Source: Centroberyx gerrardi
Taxonomy: Eukaryota; Chordata; Actinopteri; Beryciformes; Berycidae
NCBI RefSeq assembly: GCF_048128805.1
Contig: NC_136004.1
Span: 20,257,284 to 20,321,283, forward strand
Direction: 5' to 3'
DNA length: 64,000 nucleotides
A program made the translations under genes and the position numbers. Position 1 is the stretch's first letter. Each line of letters begins with the position of its first letter. The notes below the pieces were generated by a model. That model worked only from the letters and a program-made list of their open reading frames with translations. It made no database searches and was not told where the DNA came from. Of this stretch, positions 11,226 to 23,900 are shown piece by piece.

Positions 11226-13030
11226 TAAAACGCAGTCCCAGTGACTGAGGCAGATCCACTCGGCTCAGATTCTCATTCAGGATTCTCTAAAGCAATCAGC
11301 TGTCATTTATTGAATATATCAATCATCTGTGGAATAACACAAAGACAAAGAGGAAAATGAAGGACGGCACTCACTTCGCTGTGCCTTTACCAAAGCTCAT
11401 GTTTCCTTCCAACTTTCTCCTGGTGTCCAGTTTTGTTTGAACACAAGTTGTGATGTTTCATCTCTTCCAACACTGGGGCTGGGTTTCTCAAAAGCATCTG
11501 ATAAGTTACATTTTAACCCATTGCGATCCAAACCTTGTAGTTTTTTCATCTTTAGCCAACTATGAGAAGATCAGGTGATGGGCACGCAAGATTCAACTCT
11601 GTTCCATCCAGTGAAGCTTGACTATCCTGGCAAGAGACAGACAACACACTATTCATTGAACAGTTACCTACTGTATACATAAAAGCAGTAGCCTTTCATT
11701 TTCCCAAGATTAAATATCACACTTTCTGTAATTTTGAAGCGTCAGTTCCAGTTGTGGGATGCTTTCGGGAAACGGAGCCCAAAAGTAGTGCTAGGACTCG
11801 TCTGGTCTGTCTCCGTTTGCCTTCTAACCTTGCTTAACACTAACTTAGCAGTTGATTATAACCATTTACCTTCAAATGTCTCTCTCTCTCTCTCTCCCCT
11901 CTTATCATTGTAGAGTTTCCTGTTTTTAGAGAAATGCACAAAAGCAGGTTGACTTCCTGATGAACATGACCGGAGTAAATCCACTGTGATTGCTCCTCTT
12001 GTTGCGTAATGACAGGTCAGCCTAGTCTACCAAAGGAATATTTTACAATGGTTGTGTAGTTAATCTTTTATGTATCATCATGATCAAGACTGACATCGTG
12101 TAAGTGTTTGTATAAGGGGAAAAAAGAACAAGAATAAGACAATTTTGGCAAAAGTACGGTTGGTCTTCCTTGCTTTATGCGCCCGACTCTAAACTAACTT
12201 CATCCCCGGCCCTCGTCACGCCTAAATCTCTCTTCCATTCTGCATATTGCAAAAGGAAAGCAACGGTAACATTAACTATTTTGACTATCAGTCCCCTCTC
12301 TTCGCTAATGATTAGGGAGAATGACTGTGCCTTTGCCAGAAAGCTGCTGTTGCTTTTCCCCTTTGAAAGCTCAGGGTGTGTGACGTGTTGCAGAACTTGT
12401 AGTGCAATATCTGAGAGATGTCCGACGCTTCAGCCCTTAACTTACAGCACAGAGAGCAAACAAAGGCTTTTACATGGATGAATTTGTGTGAGAATTCAAT
12501 CTTTGCACTTGCTCACGGATTGAGGAATAAAAAAAAAATATTTAGCAGCACCAGCAAATTCCAAAGAAAGTTACCTAAAGAAAACGCAATGTTCAAATCA
12601 GGGCTTATTACAAGCATATAGCATTTTTGTACTGCATAATTGCTCATAATTTCTGTATAATATGGCTCTCAGAAACAGAATCGTTAGTTTTACGCTAGAG
12701 AAGATCCCCATGTACTTCAGGTGTAAACGTTCAACCCTCGACTTCCACACTTCAACGCTGCCTTTCCAGCCTCCCAGCCGCCACCTTTTACTCTCCCCTT
12801 GTTTATTTTAAAAATGTCCAGTTGATGAATGTAATGTGTTCTCAATACTGTTCATTCTGTGTTTGTTACTTCGCACTGTAAACATTCCAATTCAATCTTC
12901 CCCTCCGAAGCCAATGAAACCACAACAAAGCTTTTACATCTGTCATTGTTTGTGTTCACGTCCCATTCAGTTATGATAAGCCTTCTAAATTATATAAATA
13001 TATATCAACTGTATATTTGACATTTTGTAA

Positions 13031-13036
13031 AATAAA
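13031..13036 (+). promoter_or_regulatory. candidate sh2b3 poly(A) signal AATAAA
   Basis: Canonical hexamer followed within about 10 bases by an A-run and then T/G-rich sequence (cttcagtttgtgatttgtgttttctc), the usual layout of a cleavage and polyadenylation site. It lies before the MITE and the atxn2 3' end. Confidence 0.6.
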
Positions 13037-14055
13037 GCTAACCAAAAAAAAAATCATGCATCATCTTCAGTTTGTGATTTGTGTTTTCTCTCTGGAGTCT
13101 GATGAAAGTCCAGCATGTCCCTTTGTTCTTTATTATAGTGATTCTCTGTAGTGCAGAACAAAGTGTCATTTTAAGGTTAAGATATATACGTCGCTCCTCT
13201 TACATGGTGTATTAAGCCTGGAAACTACGACTGGGTTCACTTTATATAATTTGGCTTAACGTTCATTCCAACAGGCAGATCATTAAAGGAATAGTTCACC
13301 CAAAAATGAAAATTCTGTCATCATCTACTCACCCTCATGCCAAATGAAACACAGGTGAAGTTTGTTAGTCCATATAACACACAGGGAGGTTGCCAGCACA
13401 ACTTGGTAGCAGCCTTCTCTAAAACAACTGAAGTCAATGGGGACTGGTTCTTTAGAGTTCCAAAACAAAAACAGCCAAACAATCACACTGTGAATAGAAA
13501 GACCTATACACCATTATTTGTTGCAAATCCATCAGCTGTAGTTAAGATTTGCACTAAATTATGGTGTAAATATACTGGTGTAAACATACTTCACCTGTTT
13601 CAACTGGCATAAGGGTGAGTAGATGAGAGAATTTTCATTTTTGGGGGAACTATTCCTTTAAGAAGAAGTTCCTGTGTGGTTATAGATCACAAACTTACTC
13701 ACACTGACTAATAAGGAAATGTCTTGGTTCGGTAGGATTTCTAAGCAGGAGACATTTCTGGGGCGGACTCACTTTGGTGACATGGGGTAGAAGCATCCTT
13801 TGAAGGGAAGGATACCATGGTTTCTCATGCAGAGCAGGACATCCCACAAAACCTTGCAACACCTGCGAGGAAGAATGAAACCCAGCTGTTACACAGTCAT
13901 AACCCTCCATGGAAATGACTCGCATGTGCGTCACAGTGGCCGCTAAACTTGAAGGGTTACCAAATATTCTGCGTAAACTACCACAAATGAAGATTGATCC
14001 TGCAGAGATAATGCATTTCAACACTGAAGGAAGAACCACACCAACAGTCATTCAG
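13037..14055. other. spacer between convergent sh2b3 and atxn2 3' ends
   Basis: Apart from the MITE I see no gene here. The minus-strand open frame of 118 codons at 13695-14051 has no recognisable domain or splice context. Confidence 0.6.
13287..13657. mobile_element. intact MITE with about 55-bp inverted repeats and TTAA flanks
   Basis: The left end AGGAATAGTTCACCCAAAAA and the reverse complement of the right end (AGGAATAGTTCCCCCAAAAA) match for about 55 bp through CTACTCACCCT.ATGCC. TTAA flanks both sides (13283-13286 and 13658-13661), as expected for TTAA-targeting (piggyBac-type) transposition. The 371-bp body has no transposase, so it is non-autonomous. It lies between the convergent 3' ends of sh2b3 and atxn2. 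Confidence 0.85.
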
Positions 14056-14899
14056 TTTTTAAAACTTTTTTATTGTTTTTAATTTTTTTTGCTCATTTTT
14101 TAAATTATTTATATTATCTACAAAGTAAAAGTTTTTTTTTTTTTAACTTAAAAGTTACACAATGGTTGGGTGAGAAGTGGGATCTGATCACCTCAGCCAT
14201 CATAATTTCATAAATAACGTTTCTCCTGTCCTCTGGCTGCCAAAACGTGTTTGTTAATTCACAGGAAGCTTCTTGTCATGTTTTTTTTTTTAGTTTGGTT
14301 AGAAACCTGTCGTGTAGTCTGGAAACAAACGCAGCACATAGCAGCAGCAGCAATAGATAAACAGTAAGATTAATACTGTCTAAAAGTTGGAAGATTTTTT
14401 TTTTCATAACAAGGTGCAGACAAAATACAAGTTCCAGTTGATTTTTCTTCTTCACTCACTTATTTTCTCTCACTCTCTCTTTCGCTTCTTAGTTGGCAAG
14501 CTGACTCGAGTTGCAATTAGGGACCCTCTGAAAGTGTGTGTGTAGAGGTGTGTTTTGACTGTGTGTGTGTGTATGTGCTGCATAACTATGTGTGTGTGTA
14601 GATATCTGCGTGTGAACAGGGGCAGAATAAGAGCAATCCTGTCTGTTAATGTTAAAACTCTAGCTCATTAAAACGTGTCACTGCATCAATCTGTTAACAT
14701 TCTCTTATTGCCTAGTCTGGGAGGGAGGAGGGATGGAGGGGAGGGAGGGATGAAGGGAGGAGAAAAGCTGATGTGAAGCATGTAGATGAAGAAAGAGAGA
14801 GGAGAGGGAGGGTGTCGTTCTCTTCATCGTCTGGTTATGAAGGCTCTGGATGAGAAGCGCGAGGCAGAGCGGGTCCCTCAGCTCACCGGCGCCCTCTAT
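14055..14899 (-). other. atxn2: atxn2 3'UTR
   Basis: About 0.85 kb from the stop codon to the region of the poly(A) signal. On the plus strand it shows (GT)n-rich DNA (14530-14600), a GGAGGGAGG stretch (14720-14760) and long T-runs near 14080-14145. No other gene seen. Confidence 0.6.
14069..14074 (-). promoter_or_regulatory. candidate atxn2 poly(A) signal
   Basis: TTTATT on the plus strand reads AATAAA on the transcript strand, about 830 bases after the stop. It lies in an A/T-rich stretch, so neighbouring variants could also serve. Confidence 0.45.
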
Positions 14900-14928
14900 C
14901 TACAGCTGCTGCTGATGGTGAGGTTGCA
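14900..14928 (-). CDS. atxn2: atxn2 last coding exon: VQPHHQQQL stop
   Basis: Only eight complete codons plus the stop, giving VQPHHQQQL as in human VQAHHQQQL. Acceptor cctgcag. Found by homology; far too short for reading-frame detection. Confidence 0.93.
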
Positions 14929-17900
14929 CTGCAGGCGAGAGGAAACACAAAATGGGGGAAAATTAAGTTCAGAAATTAGAGACTGTCTGTGCAGAGATAC
15001 AGAAAGATGATAAACGGCAGCAACACAACCTATTAAGTCTTAAAAGAAGTATAAACCTTACTTAATTGGCCAGATATTGCATACAGCAGCTGTGTTCACT
15101 ATGCAATCTATCTGCATTTAATGCTGGCCCCATTTCAAGATGACGTATGTTTTTTCACTGATGCTCCAAATAATTCCCTGTAACTGCTTAAGTAATAATT
15201 TAACCTTATTTATTTTAATAACAAAACAATTCGTGAGTAGAGATCAGGCATAATGTTATCCTAATCATGCAGTAATCCTCACTTTGGGGGAAAAAAAGAC
15301 ATTTTTCTTTATTTTTACTATTTTTCACATTTTAGAATAATAGTAAAGACATCAAAACTATGAAATAACACTTATTTATGAAATTATGCAGTGACCAAAA
15401 AAGTGTTAAACAAATCAAAACTATCTTATATTTTAGATTCTTTAAAGCAGCCGCCCTTTGCCTTGATGGAAAGGCTTTGGAAAGAAATGAATGCATAGGA
15501 TCAACTTCACTATTTATATTTGTCTAAAAAATTTATTTCAAGCATTTAAGCATAAGCCTTTAGATCAAAATGGCTTTAAGATAAGAAAAAACATGTGTCC
15601 AAACTTTTGACTGGTACTGTATATATTCCAGACTCCACCCTGCAGGAGCGTGCTGGTTGAGAAAACGAGCGTACCTTGTGGGTGTGCCAGGTAGGAGAAG
15701 TGTGTGGTGGAAGAGACGGGGATGGGGTTGAGGGCGGTCTGGGGCATGGGGGGCTGCGGACCGCCTGGAGGACCCTGGGTGGCCATCAGCATCATCGGGG
15801 GGTGGGTGGCCGCCGCGTGGTGCGATTGCACGATGCCAGACTGCATGTGGGCCTGGGTGGGAGACGGGAGGCGTGAGTGTGTTTGTGTTATGTCGTGTGT
15901 GAGAGAGTGAGTGAAAGTGAGAAACAAAGTGAGAATGACGGTGAGAGAGAGAGAGGAGGAAGAAGAAGAGACACACACAACATTCTCCAGCACCTATTTA
16001 TGTGTACATGAGTGAGTCGCATGAGTAGCATAAATGGATATCATCTATGGTTATGATCAGGGGACAATTTTGGGGCCGGGGGGGTGGGGTAAAGGGGTAT
16101 AGCATCCCCCTTGTTAACACAAATTACTCACAGTAACTCTCCAAACTAACTACAGAATTTAGGTAAAACTTCACATCCCATCAAGCTCTTAAATATAGCA
16201 ATAACAGCATAATAACAGGGCATTTTGTATTCTGATTAGGGGCACAAATACACGGTTGAATAAACTCAGTTTCGCCTTGAATCTTAGCCGTATCCCTGAA
16301 GGACCCGTAATCACAATGAAGAAAGCCCTCTAGGGAATTATGGGTAACGATGCATGTGTACTGCCTGAAAGGTTTCCTGACAAGCAGTGTGTGTACATAA
16401 AGACAAGAGAGTGCAAGAAAGATCACTTACTATCTCTTTGGTTACCCAGAACAGTTAGCATTGCAGCCATTTCCATTTATTATAATGGTATTAGCATGGC
16501 TGGAATGCACCTCAATTAAAATAAATGTTTCTTTTACATGTATTTTGCTGCGGTGGGCCCCTTCAGCTAAAAACAACTGCACCCACAACTAGAAAAATGA
16601 AGATGCAGTGAAAATTTATCATCTCACCTTATGCCCAGCCTGCCAAAAAATTACAGTGGCAATTACAGCACAACTGTTTTTATATCATGATATAAATACC
16701 CAAAAAAGGAGCTAAACTGCAACAGCTACTGGAACTGATCCTGGAACGGGCCGAGGAGCAAACCTGGCTCTCACAACCCCAACAGCTACAAAATATTCTC
16801 CAGGAAACACTGCCAGTTTTGAAACTACCCGGTGTATAATGTGCCAACGGCCCGCTAGTTGTGACCTACCTGCTGCACGTGTGCCATGTGGTTGGGGTTG
16901 TAGCCGTGCTGCACCTGCTGCGGGTGGATATAGACGGTCTGCTGGGCAGAGGGGAACGAGGCCTGGGGAGACTGGGGGTTGGGCCCCGGGGTCATGGAGG
17001 GGGGCGTGGGGGCCAGGGCCGAGTACATCTGCTGCTGCGGGGCCTGGTTGGCCAGGTGGAGGGCCTGGGCTGCTGCTGCCGCTGTGTCACGCACGCACAC
17101 ACACACACACGCGAAAGAAAGCAGAAACACACAATATAACAAGAGTACTACTCACCAGTGAGCAAACTGTCTCAGAGAGTTTCATTCATACTCTTCAGAG
17201 ATTTTAAAGCCTTCTCCAGAGGCCTCATCACCTTATCCTTGCCTACGCTCCTTTTAAAAAGATATTCAACTCTAAGAAAGTAATGTATAGTGATGTACAT
17301 AAATTATTCCATGGGTCCATAATATGTATTTCAGCTGGGCCAGCCGTAACATATTCACCTGCTGCCGCCTGCGGGTGCTGTGGGTGCTGGACTGGGCTGG
17401 GGGCCGGGTGGTTAGGGGGACCTCCGTGCTGCGGGGGACCGCCCTGCTGGCCCTGGCCCGTGGGGGTGGCGGAGGGCTGGGGGTGCTGTGGGTGGGGGTG
17501 CAGGGTGGCGCTGGGGTGGGGGTACTGCTGGGGCATCGGCCCTGGCGACACTGTGAGACAGACAAGCAGGAGTTGGACAGAAATTTAACCAGACCTCCAG
17601 AAATGAATTACACAGATATTAACAAGGTGTGAACAGGTGCATATATTGTATGTAGATATAGTACGGCGTATTGCCTGTACTCTCTAACCAACCACAAACT
17701 CATATGCACACACACACACAGGCGTGGGGTGACGTACCATACATGGTGTGTGTCTGTTCTGGGTACTGTGTGGTCGAGGAGGAGACGAGGCTGGGCTGCC
17801 CGTGTGTGGGAGGCGCCATCATCCTGGCGCTGCCCTGCATTACCGGACTGAACACATGCTGCGCCTACAGGACACACAGGGAGACACAGTGAGTGACTGA

Positions 17901-20900
17901 ATGAGAGTGAGTGTGTGTGCGTAATAATCCCTACACGGGACATAAAATGTGGCATCACGTTCCTTCCTACAGCGCAGCCTGATGCTAATTTTCGTTAAAA
18001 ACGTCTGTGTTCGTGCAGTTTCGTTCGATCACGGCCTGTTGCTGGCACATCGGTGGCATTTTGGATAGGAGAGCCAAGAGCCTGTAGTCGGCGCCGCAAA
18101 TCAGAAGTAATGAAACACTGGCATCACGCTAGTCCAGTGTCAAGCTGATGGACATAAGGCATCTGCCACACAAATGGCTGAGTAGCGAACAGCTGGCAGA
18201 CCTACAGATTGGCAGTAACACCGGCAGCGCCGACTGATGGCACTGTAGTAATTATAATGGTTACATTTGAGTGATAATAAGGTGCCTGCTGGGCCTGGGG
18301 CTGACAAATAAGCTGCTAGTAGGTGTAGTGGTGGTACTGGTATTGATAGAAATAGTTAACCTGTGACTGGTAGTGTGGCATCTGCTGCACCAGAGGCTGA
18401 CTGGTGAACTGCTGCGGGCTGCAGGTGAAGTACTGGGCAGAGTAGGCGGGGCTCTGTGCTACGATGGGCGGTCCTGCTGCCGTTGCCGGGTGCATCATGG
18501 TGGGCGTGCCTTGAGGGTGGTGCTGGTCTGACCTCTGCTGGGGCATGTTGGGTACTGGAGTTCACAGTGGGAGCCAGGGAACAAAAGCAAAGAGAAGAAG
18601 AGGTTTTTTTTGTTTTTTTTTCATTTGAACTACAGAGTCATGGTGGAGAAGAAGGATGCCTGGGGGTTTGAAACGGCGCGAGTTGTTTCATCTCCCCTAC
18701 TGGGTTTGTAGTAAGTTTCAGAGAGGAGAGCGGGAGGAAATAGGAGAGCCACAAGAGAGAAAGAGTGAGAATAAGAGACACCAACTTGAGAGAGTGGGAG
18801 AGGAAGACAGAGAAGGCAGTAGTTGTTCTCACCTTTACCTGGTCTGTAGGGTTTAGACTGGCTGACCGTCATATGAGGCATCTGAACGTGGTACATAGCT
18901 GGAGACTGGAGGGAGAAGGGGAGGAGGAGGAGGATGGTGGGTGAAGGAAATAAGAGAAACATTTAAATGTCACTGAAGTGATTCCTAATTCTATTCAGAT
19001 TCACTCGGAGCTCTATGGCCTCATTTCAACAACAATTAAGTCTAGCTCTTGACTAAAAATGAATTTTTGTTTAGGACTAGTCCTCACTGCATGTCTGTGG
19101 AGCTGCTCATAAACTATTCAACTTCTGACCTCTGTCTTAATAGCTGACTCCACAGCACACACACACACACACGCATGCACACACATCCCACAAACACCCA
19201 CCCACACACACACACAGTGGATTACTGCATAGTGGACTACGATATGAGTGTGTGAGAGAGTGTGACTGATCTCTTACCTGAGGCCACATGCATTCTCTAT
19301 GCCTGTCTATCACTGGGCAGAAAAGGAGTTTTACTACTATCACTACAACCCAAATACTGTTTGCCATCTTTCATTCTCCAAGTCTGTAAGTATACAACAT
19401 GCATTTGTCACATAAAGTATCATTAATATCTTATCAGTGACAACATCTGCTCTCAGACGATGATAAAACATAGCCTAGAAAAACAGAACGAGGCTTGAAA
19501 TCCTCCATTAGCTGAAAGTCATCTTAAGCTGATGAAGCCAATAGAAACTAAAATGAGGTTAAAAGTCCATCCGTGATGACAGTTTAAACGGATTGCAATA
19601 AGAAGTTGGCAAACCAACATCTGATGGGCATTAATTCATCAAGCAAGCAAAACATCTCAGTACTGATTGGGTTGAAAAAAAAAGGATAAAAAAAAAATAG
19701 AAATCTTAGAAAAAAATTCACAAACCTTCCATATTATGCTTTTCTAATGGAGCGAGAGAGAGAGGAGGAGAGGGAGAAAAGGAAAAAAGAACCACTCTTT
19801 AGTTGGTAACCAAGGTATTTTTTTCCTTTACACGTGTCTGATGTTGGATCACCAAGTATTTCTTAAAGCAACTTAGGAAAAAATGTAATTCACTACTACA
19901 AAAATACAAAATAATACAAAATATTACTTTCATCAAAAATATTCTTGTTGAAAACATGTTATGTGCTCTCAGATTGCTCAAAATGATACAGCATATTGTA
20001 TAAGTATTTCATATATTTCCTGTTTTCTCTTTCAAATTTTTGAAGCTTACTGTCAAATTCCACATGTTTACCTTAACATTATTAAAATCATTCAAAAGCA
20101 ATAATCCATGCCAATGTACTAATTGTGTCTGGCAGATGATAGAGGAAAGAAAGTACAGCATGAAAGATGGGCATGCCTCAGGGTCTAGAAAAAAAATAGA
20201 TCACACGCACACAAGCAGGTGTGCACATACACACACACACACACACACACAGTCACAAAAAAGGTGAGATACTCCTTGTTAAAAAAAAATGTGGGGAGAA
20301 AGAGGGCTTCAAGAAGAAAATAATGACGGGATGCATCAGAGATGAATGACGAGAGAGGAGGAAAGACAAAAGAAAAACAGAGACTGAACGAAAGATTGAA
20401 AGACAGAAACAAAAAAAGGACAGAAGCAAAGACAGACAAAAGGAAAGAAAGTAAAAGAAACAAACAAGGACAGACTGATAAGGAAGCATGCTGGGAGACC
20501 TCGTGGTGATGGTAGGTAGATTTTGGTTGTGTGTGTGTGTGTCTAAATTCTGCGTGTCACATATATTCAGCAGGGTGTGCAGGGTGATCTCTGCTGCCTG
20601 TATGTGTGTATGCAGGTGTGTGTCTCACCTGTACTCCGGGGCTGACGGGTGTGAGGGGGTACATCTGTGGGAAGCAGACCGTCTGGCCGTAGACAGTCGG
20701 GGGCTGCTGGACCACGATGGAGGGGCTGGGCTGGCCCTGGGGCCGGGGGGGCGTGGGGGTGTTGGCTGGTTTGGGCTAGTGAAGGAACGCATAAAGAGAA
20801 ACACACACACACACACACAGCCCAACACAAGTTAGGTCTAATAACCTCAGTTTCAGTTTGTGTTTAAAAGGTCTGGCAGCAGCGGAGCAGACTGACCTGC

Positions 20901-23900
20901 GTATTGAACCTGGGTTTGAACTCGTTGGCATTTGGGTTCAGAGTTGACTTTCTCACTTGACTGCAGGAGGAAGAGGAAGAGAAAGAAAATTAGCATTCAG
21001 CAATATCCACCGCCTCCCCTCCCGGCCGCTCTGCCCCTTCCACTCACTCTTGCACCGCCTCCTTTTTCTCCTCCTTGTCCTCCGGCTTGGGCCCGCTGAA
21101 AGTGGACGTGGCCGTTGTCTGGACTCCCTGTGATGTCACATCCAGCCCCGCCCGCTTCTGGTCGGGGGCTGAGGGAGAGGGGGAGGGAGCCGCGGGGCTG
21201 CCAGGCTTACTGGTGTTTGTGGCAGCGGCGGAGGGGGCTGGGGCGCCGCCGGGGGCGCCGGCAGTCATCGCCGCTACGCCCTCCTCGCCGCCCTCCCGCC
21301 CCACTGCGGAGGCCTTGTCCAGGGGAAGGTCCTTAGGCTTGTCCCCCGGATCTCTGGGAGGCTTGGTCATCATCTGGTCAAACACGGGGTCTGGGTTGGA
21401 GCTGGACTGCAACTGGATGGAGGGAGAGGGGAGGTGGAGAGAGGGACAGAAGAGCATGAAATACAGATGGTAATCAGCATACAAGCTCTCTTACTGTAGC
21501 TGTACAGCAGATGTCTTTGTGCAGCCTCAGTATCATGAGATTGTTGACGCTGTCACAAGATATTCGCCATCCTAACACAGTAAAAATGAAAAAGATAATA
21601 ATGAGGGCAATCTACTTACCCTAAAATCTACACTAAATTTCTTTAAATTATCTATTTGTTTTCTGTGGTCTGTTGCCATGGAAGGAGGTCCTGCGAGGGG
21701 AAGAGGGAGAGAGAAGAGACAGATGATTTGGAGTTCAAGCATTATCATATAAATCCAGATTGTAGAAAAACATTACTGCAAAAAAATTAAATAAATAAAC
21801 AAACAAAATCAGTGTCTCAGTGAAAGACCCCTACAGTGACGAAGCTTCCCATCATGCACACTGCTGTCTAGTGAATACCTTTACAGACTGGTCTGGTGAT
21901 GCTAGGAGAGCTGTCCAGAGGCTTGACGTTCTCCTTGTTGGCTGTGGGTGACGTCTGTCTCGTCTCCTGGACACGACACTCTTTCGCTTTAGAGACCGGA
22001 GAAATCGAGAATTAAGTTTACTCTGGGCACTAAAGCAGAGCAAGGATTTATGAACAAAATGCTTTTGATAATTGACTGACTGCATGACAGAACCTAGAGC
22101 AAAACAGAAAATCCTAGTACACACCAAGTCAGATACATCATACCACACTTGGTGTTCCCACTTTCCCATTTCAATAAATACCTTAAGGGTAAACGACAAG
22201 CTCACCTTCTACTGACGGAGTGGCGACCATGTTAGGGGCGGGGCTAGCAGCAGTAGGAGAGGAGGCTGATGTTGGCGTGGCAACTGTTTCCACAGGAGCT
22301 GTCCCCGTCTGGGGGGACGGGAGGGAGGAGGAGCCAGGAGAGGCTCCGCCCATGCTGTTCTGTCGAGGGGAGCGAGGTCTGTGTACTGGAGAGGAGAAGG
22401 AGACATGAGATTTTGGTGATCACAAGCTGCCAAGTCACATCATTAACCTTCACAGTTACTAGGGATGGGACGATATGCTTATCTCACGAAACGATTTGAA
22501 ACGTGATATGGGGTTCATGATTCCATACAAACACGATACGATGTAATAAATAAAAGTTCAAGTATGACTGTGCAGAATTATGTTTATGTCTGAGTCGCAA
22601 ATCTTTCTAGCTATGTCATTGGCTTGCTAGAATGTAAACATCAATGTAAAAATGTAATTACAAAGTGCAAATAATTTAATTTGGATGGAGAGCTTGTGAA
22701 ATTGTGATTACTACAGGAGAATAAAATGGAACAAATATTGCAATACATTTTTCTGCCCCATGATACGTATTGTGCTATATTGAAATTCCGCATATCGTCC
22801 CATCCCCAACAGTTACTCTAAACAACTTTACCCACTGTGTACTGTCCTGCGGCCAACATTAGAAGATAAGTACTGCCAGGGTTAGGGATTAAAAAAAAAT
22901 GATAAAAATGCATGTACTCATGGTACTGTGAGGCACTTTGGATTCGTTGACCAAATGGCATGAGTTGATGGAATATTTTAAGTGCCCTGTTCAAAGGCAG
23001 CCACGCAACTCTCCCCTGACCATGACTCACTTTGTCTACAATGTGAGGATGAAGCCAATATCGTCACAGCCAGTCAGAACTGGGAGGGACACCCATGCAC
23101 AGAGAATGGCAGACCATCTGGTCAGTGTTTTTTTTATTTTATTATTTCCTTTGCATCAAGTTTTGAAGGATGAAAATAAAAGTCAAGAAAAGGACAGATA
23201 GAAAAGATAGAAAGGAAAGGAAAGGAAAGGGAAAGGAAGGAATGTTCTACCTCCGCTGACCACTGAGGACCAGGTTCCTCCAGAGGAGCTGCTCCTGGTT
23301 GGTGGAGTCACTGGGACCTCTCCAGGGGCATTGTGGGAGATTAAGTCCACTCCTGGAGGGACTCCAGTGGTCCGGCAGGGCGGCACTCTGTGGGCACGGG
23401 GCGTCCGCTGGGACTTTGGCGACATCCTGGGGGGCCCTGGAGAAGAGGAAGAGAGACAAAGAAAGAGGGAAATCCAGAAACAGACAAGAGAGGGGAGATA
23501 AACACACTGAGCTGCTGTCCTCCTTTCCTACCATCCTGCCATACAGAGGTTTCTCTTTGAAACTCATCTGTGTCTCGAAACCCAAAGCGCTGAGCTGACT
23601 TCATCCTAGGCTGGTCTTCTACATTTAGATGTCACACCATACAGTAATGTTATTGGTTACAAGCAAGTGAGTGGAGACACTGCAGATGATCCTGGAGAGT
23701 GATCAAACACCACGCCACACTGTTCAAACCAAAAGTGAAGAGTGAAATAAATAGAATAGCAAGAATAAATAGCAAGAATTAACAGAGGAGGTGGGGAGAG
23801 GTAGGAGGTGAGAAGGAGAGGTGGAAACCCAACTTTAAAGCATTCACTGTTTAGCAGAGTTTGTGCCAGTTAAGAGCTTAGCAGTGTCTGCTTTACAGGT

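Larger units (their letters stand above)
9123..13036 (+). other. sh2b3: presumed 3'UTR of sh2b3
   Basis: About 3.9 kb between the stop codon and the first clear AATAAA on this strand. It holds CA/GT microsatellites (near 9181, 9380, 10143), a T-run at 10799-10820 and a hAT-like remnant near 10990-11225. No convincing coding exon is visible. The UTR extent is inferred from the poly(A) signal; transcript data would settle it. Confidence 0.55.

Noticed and set aside
16839..17632. Plus-strand Gly/Trp/Leu-rich open frames
   Set aside because: Complement of the Pro/Gln/His-rich atxn2 exons 21 and 22.
21075..21473. 132-codon plus-strand open frame
   Set aside because: Opposite strand of atxn2 exon 15; conserved ataxin-2 residues are on the minus strand.
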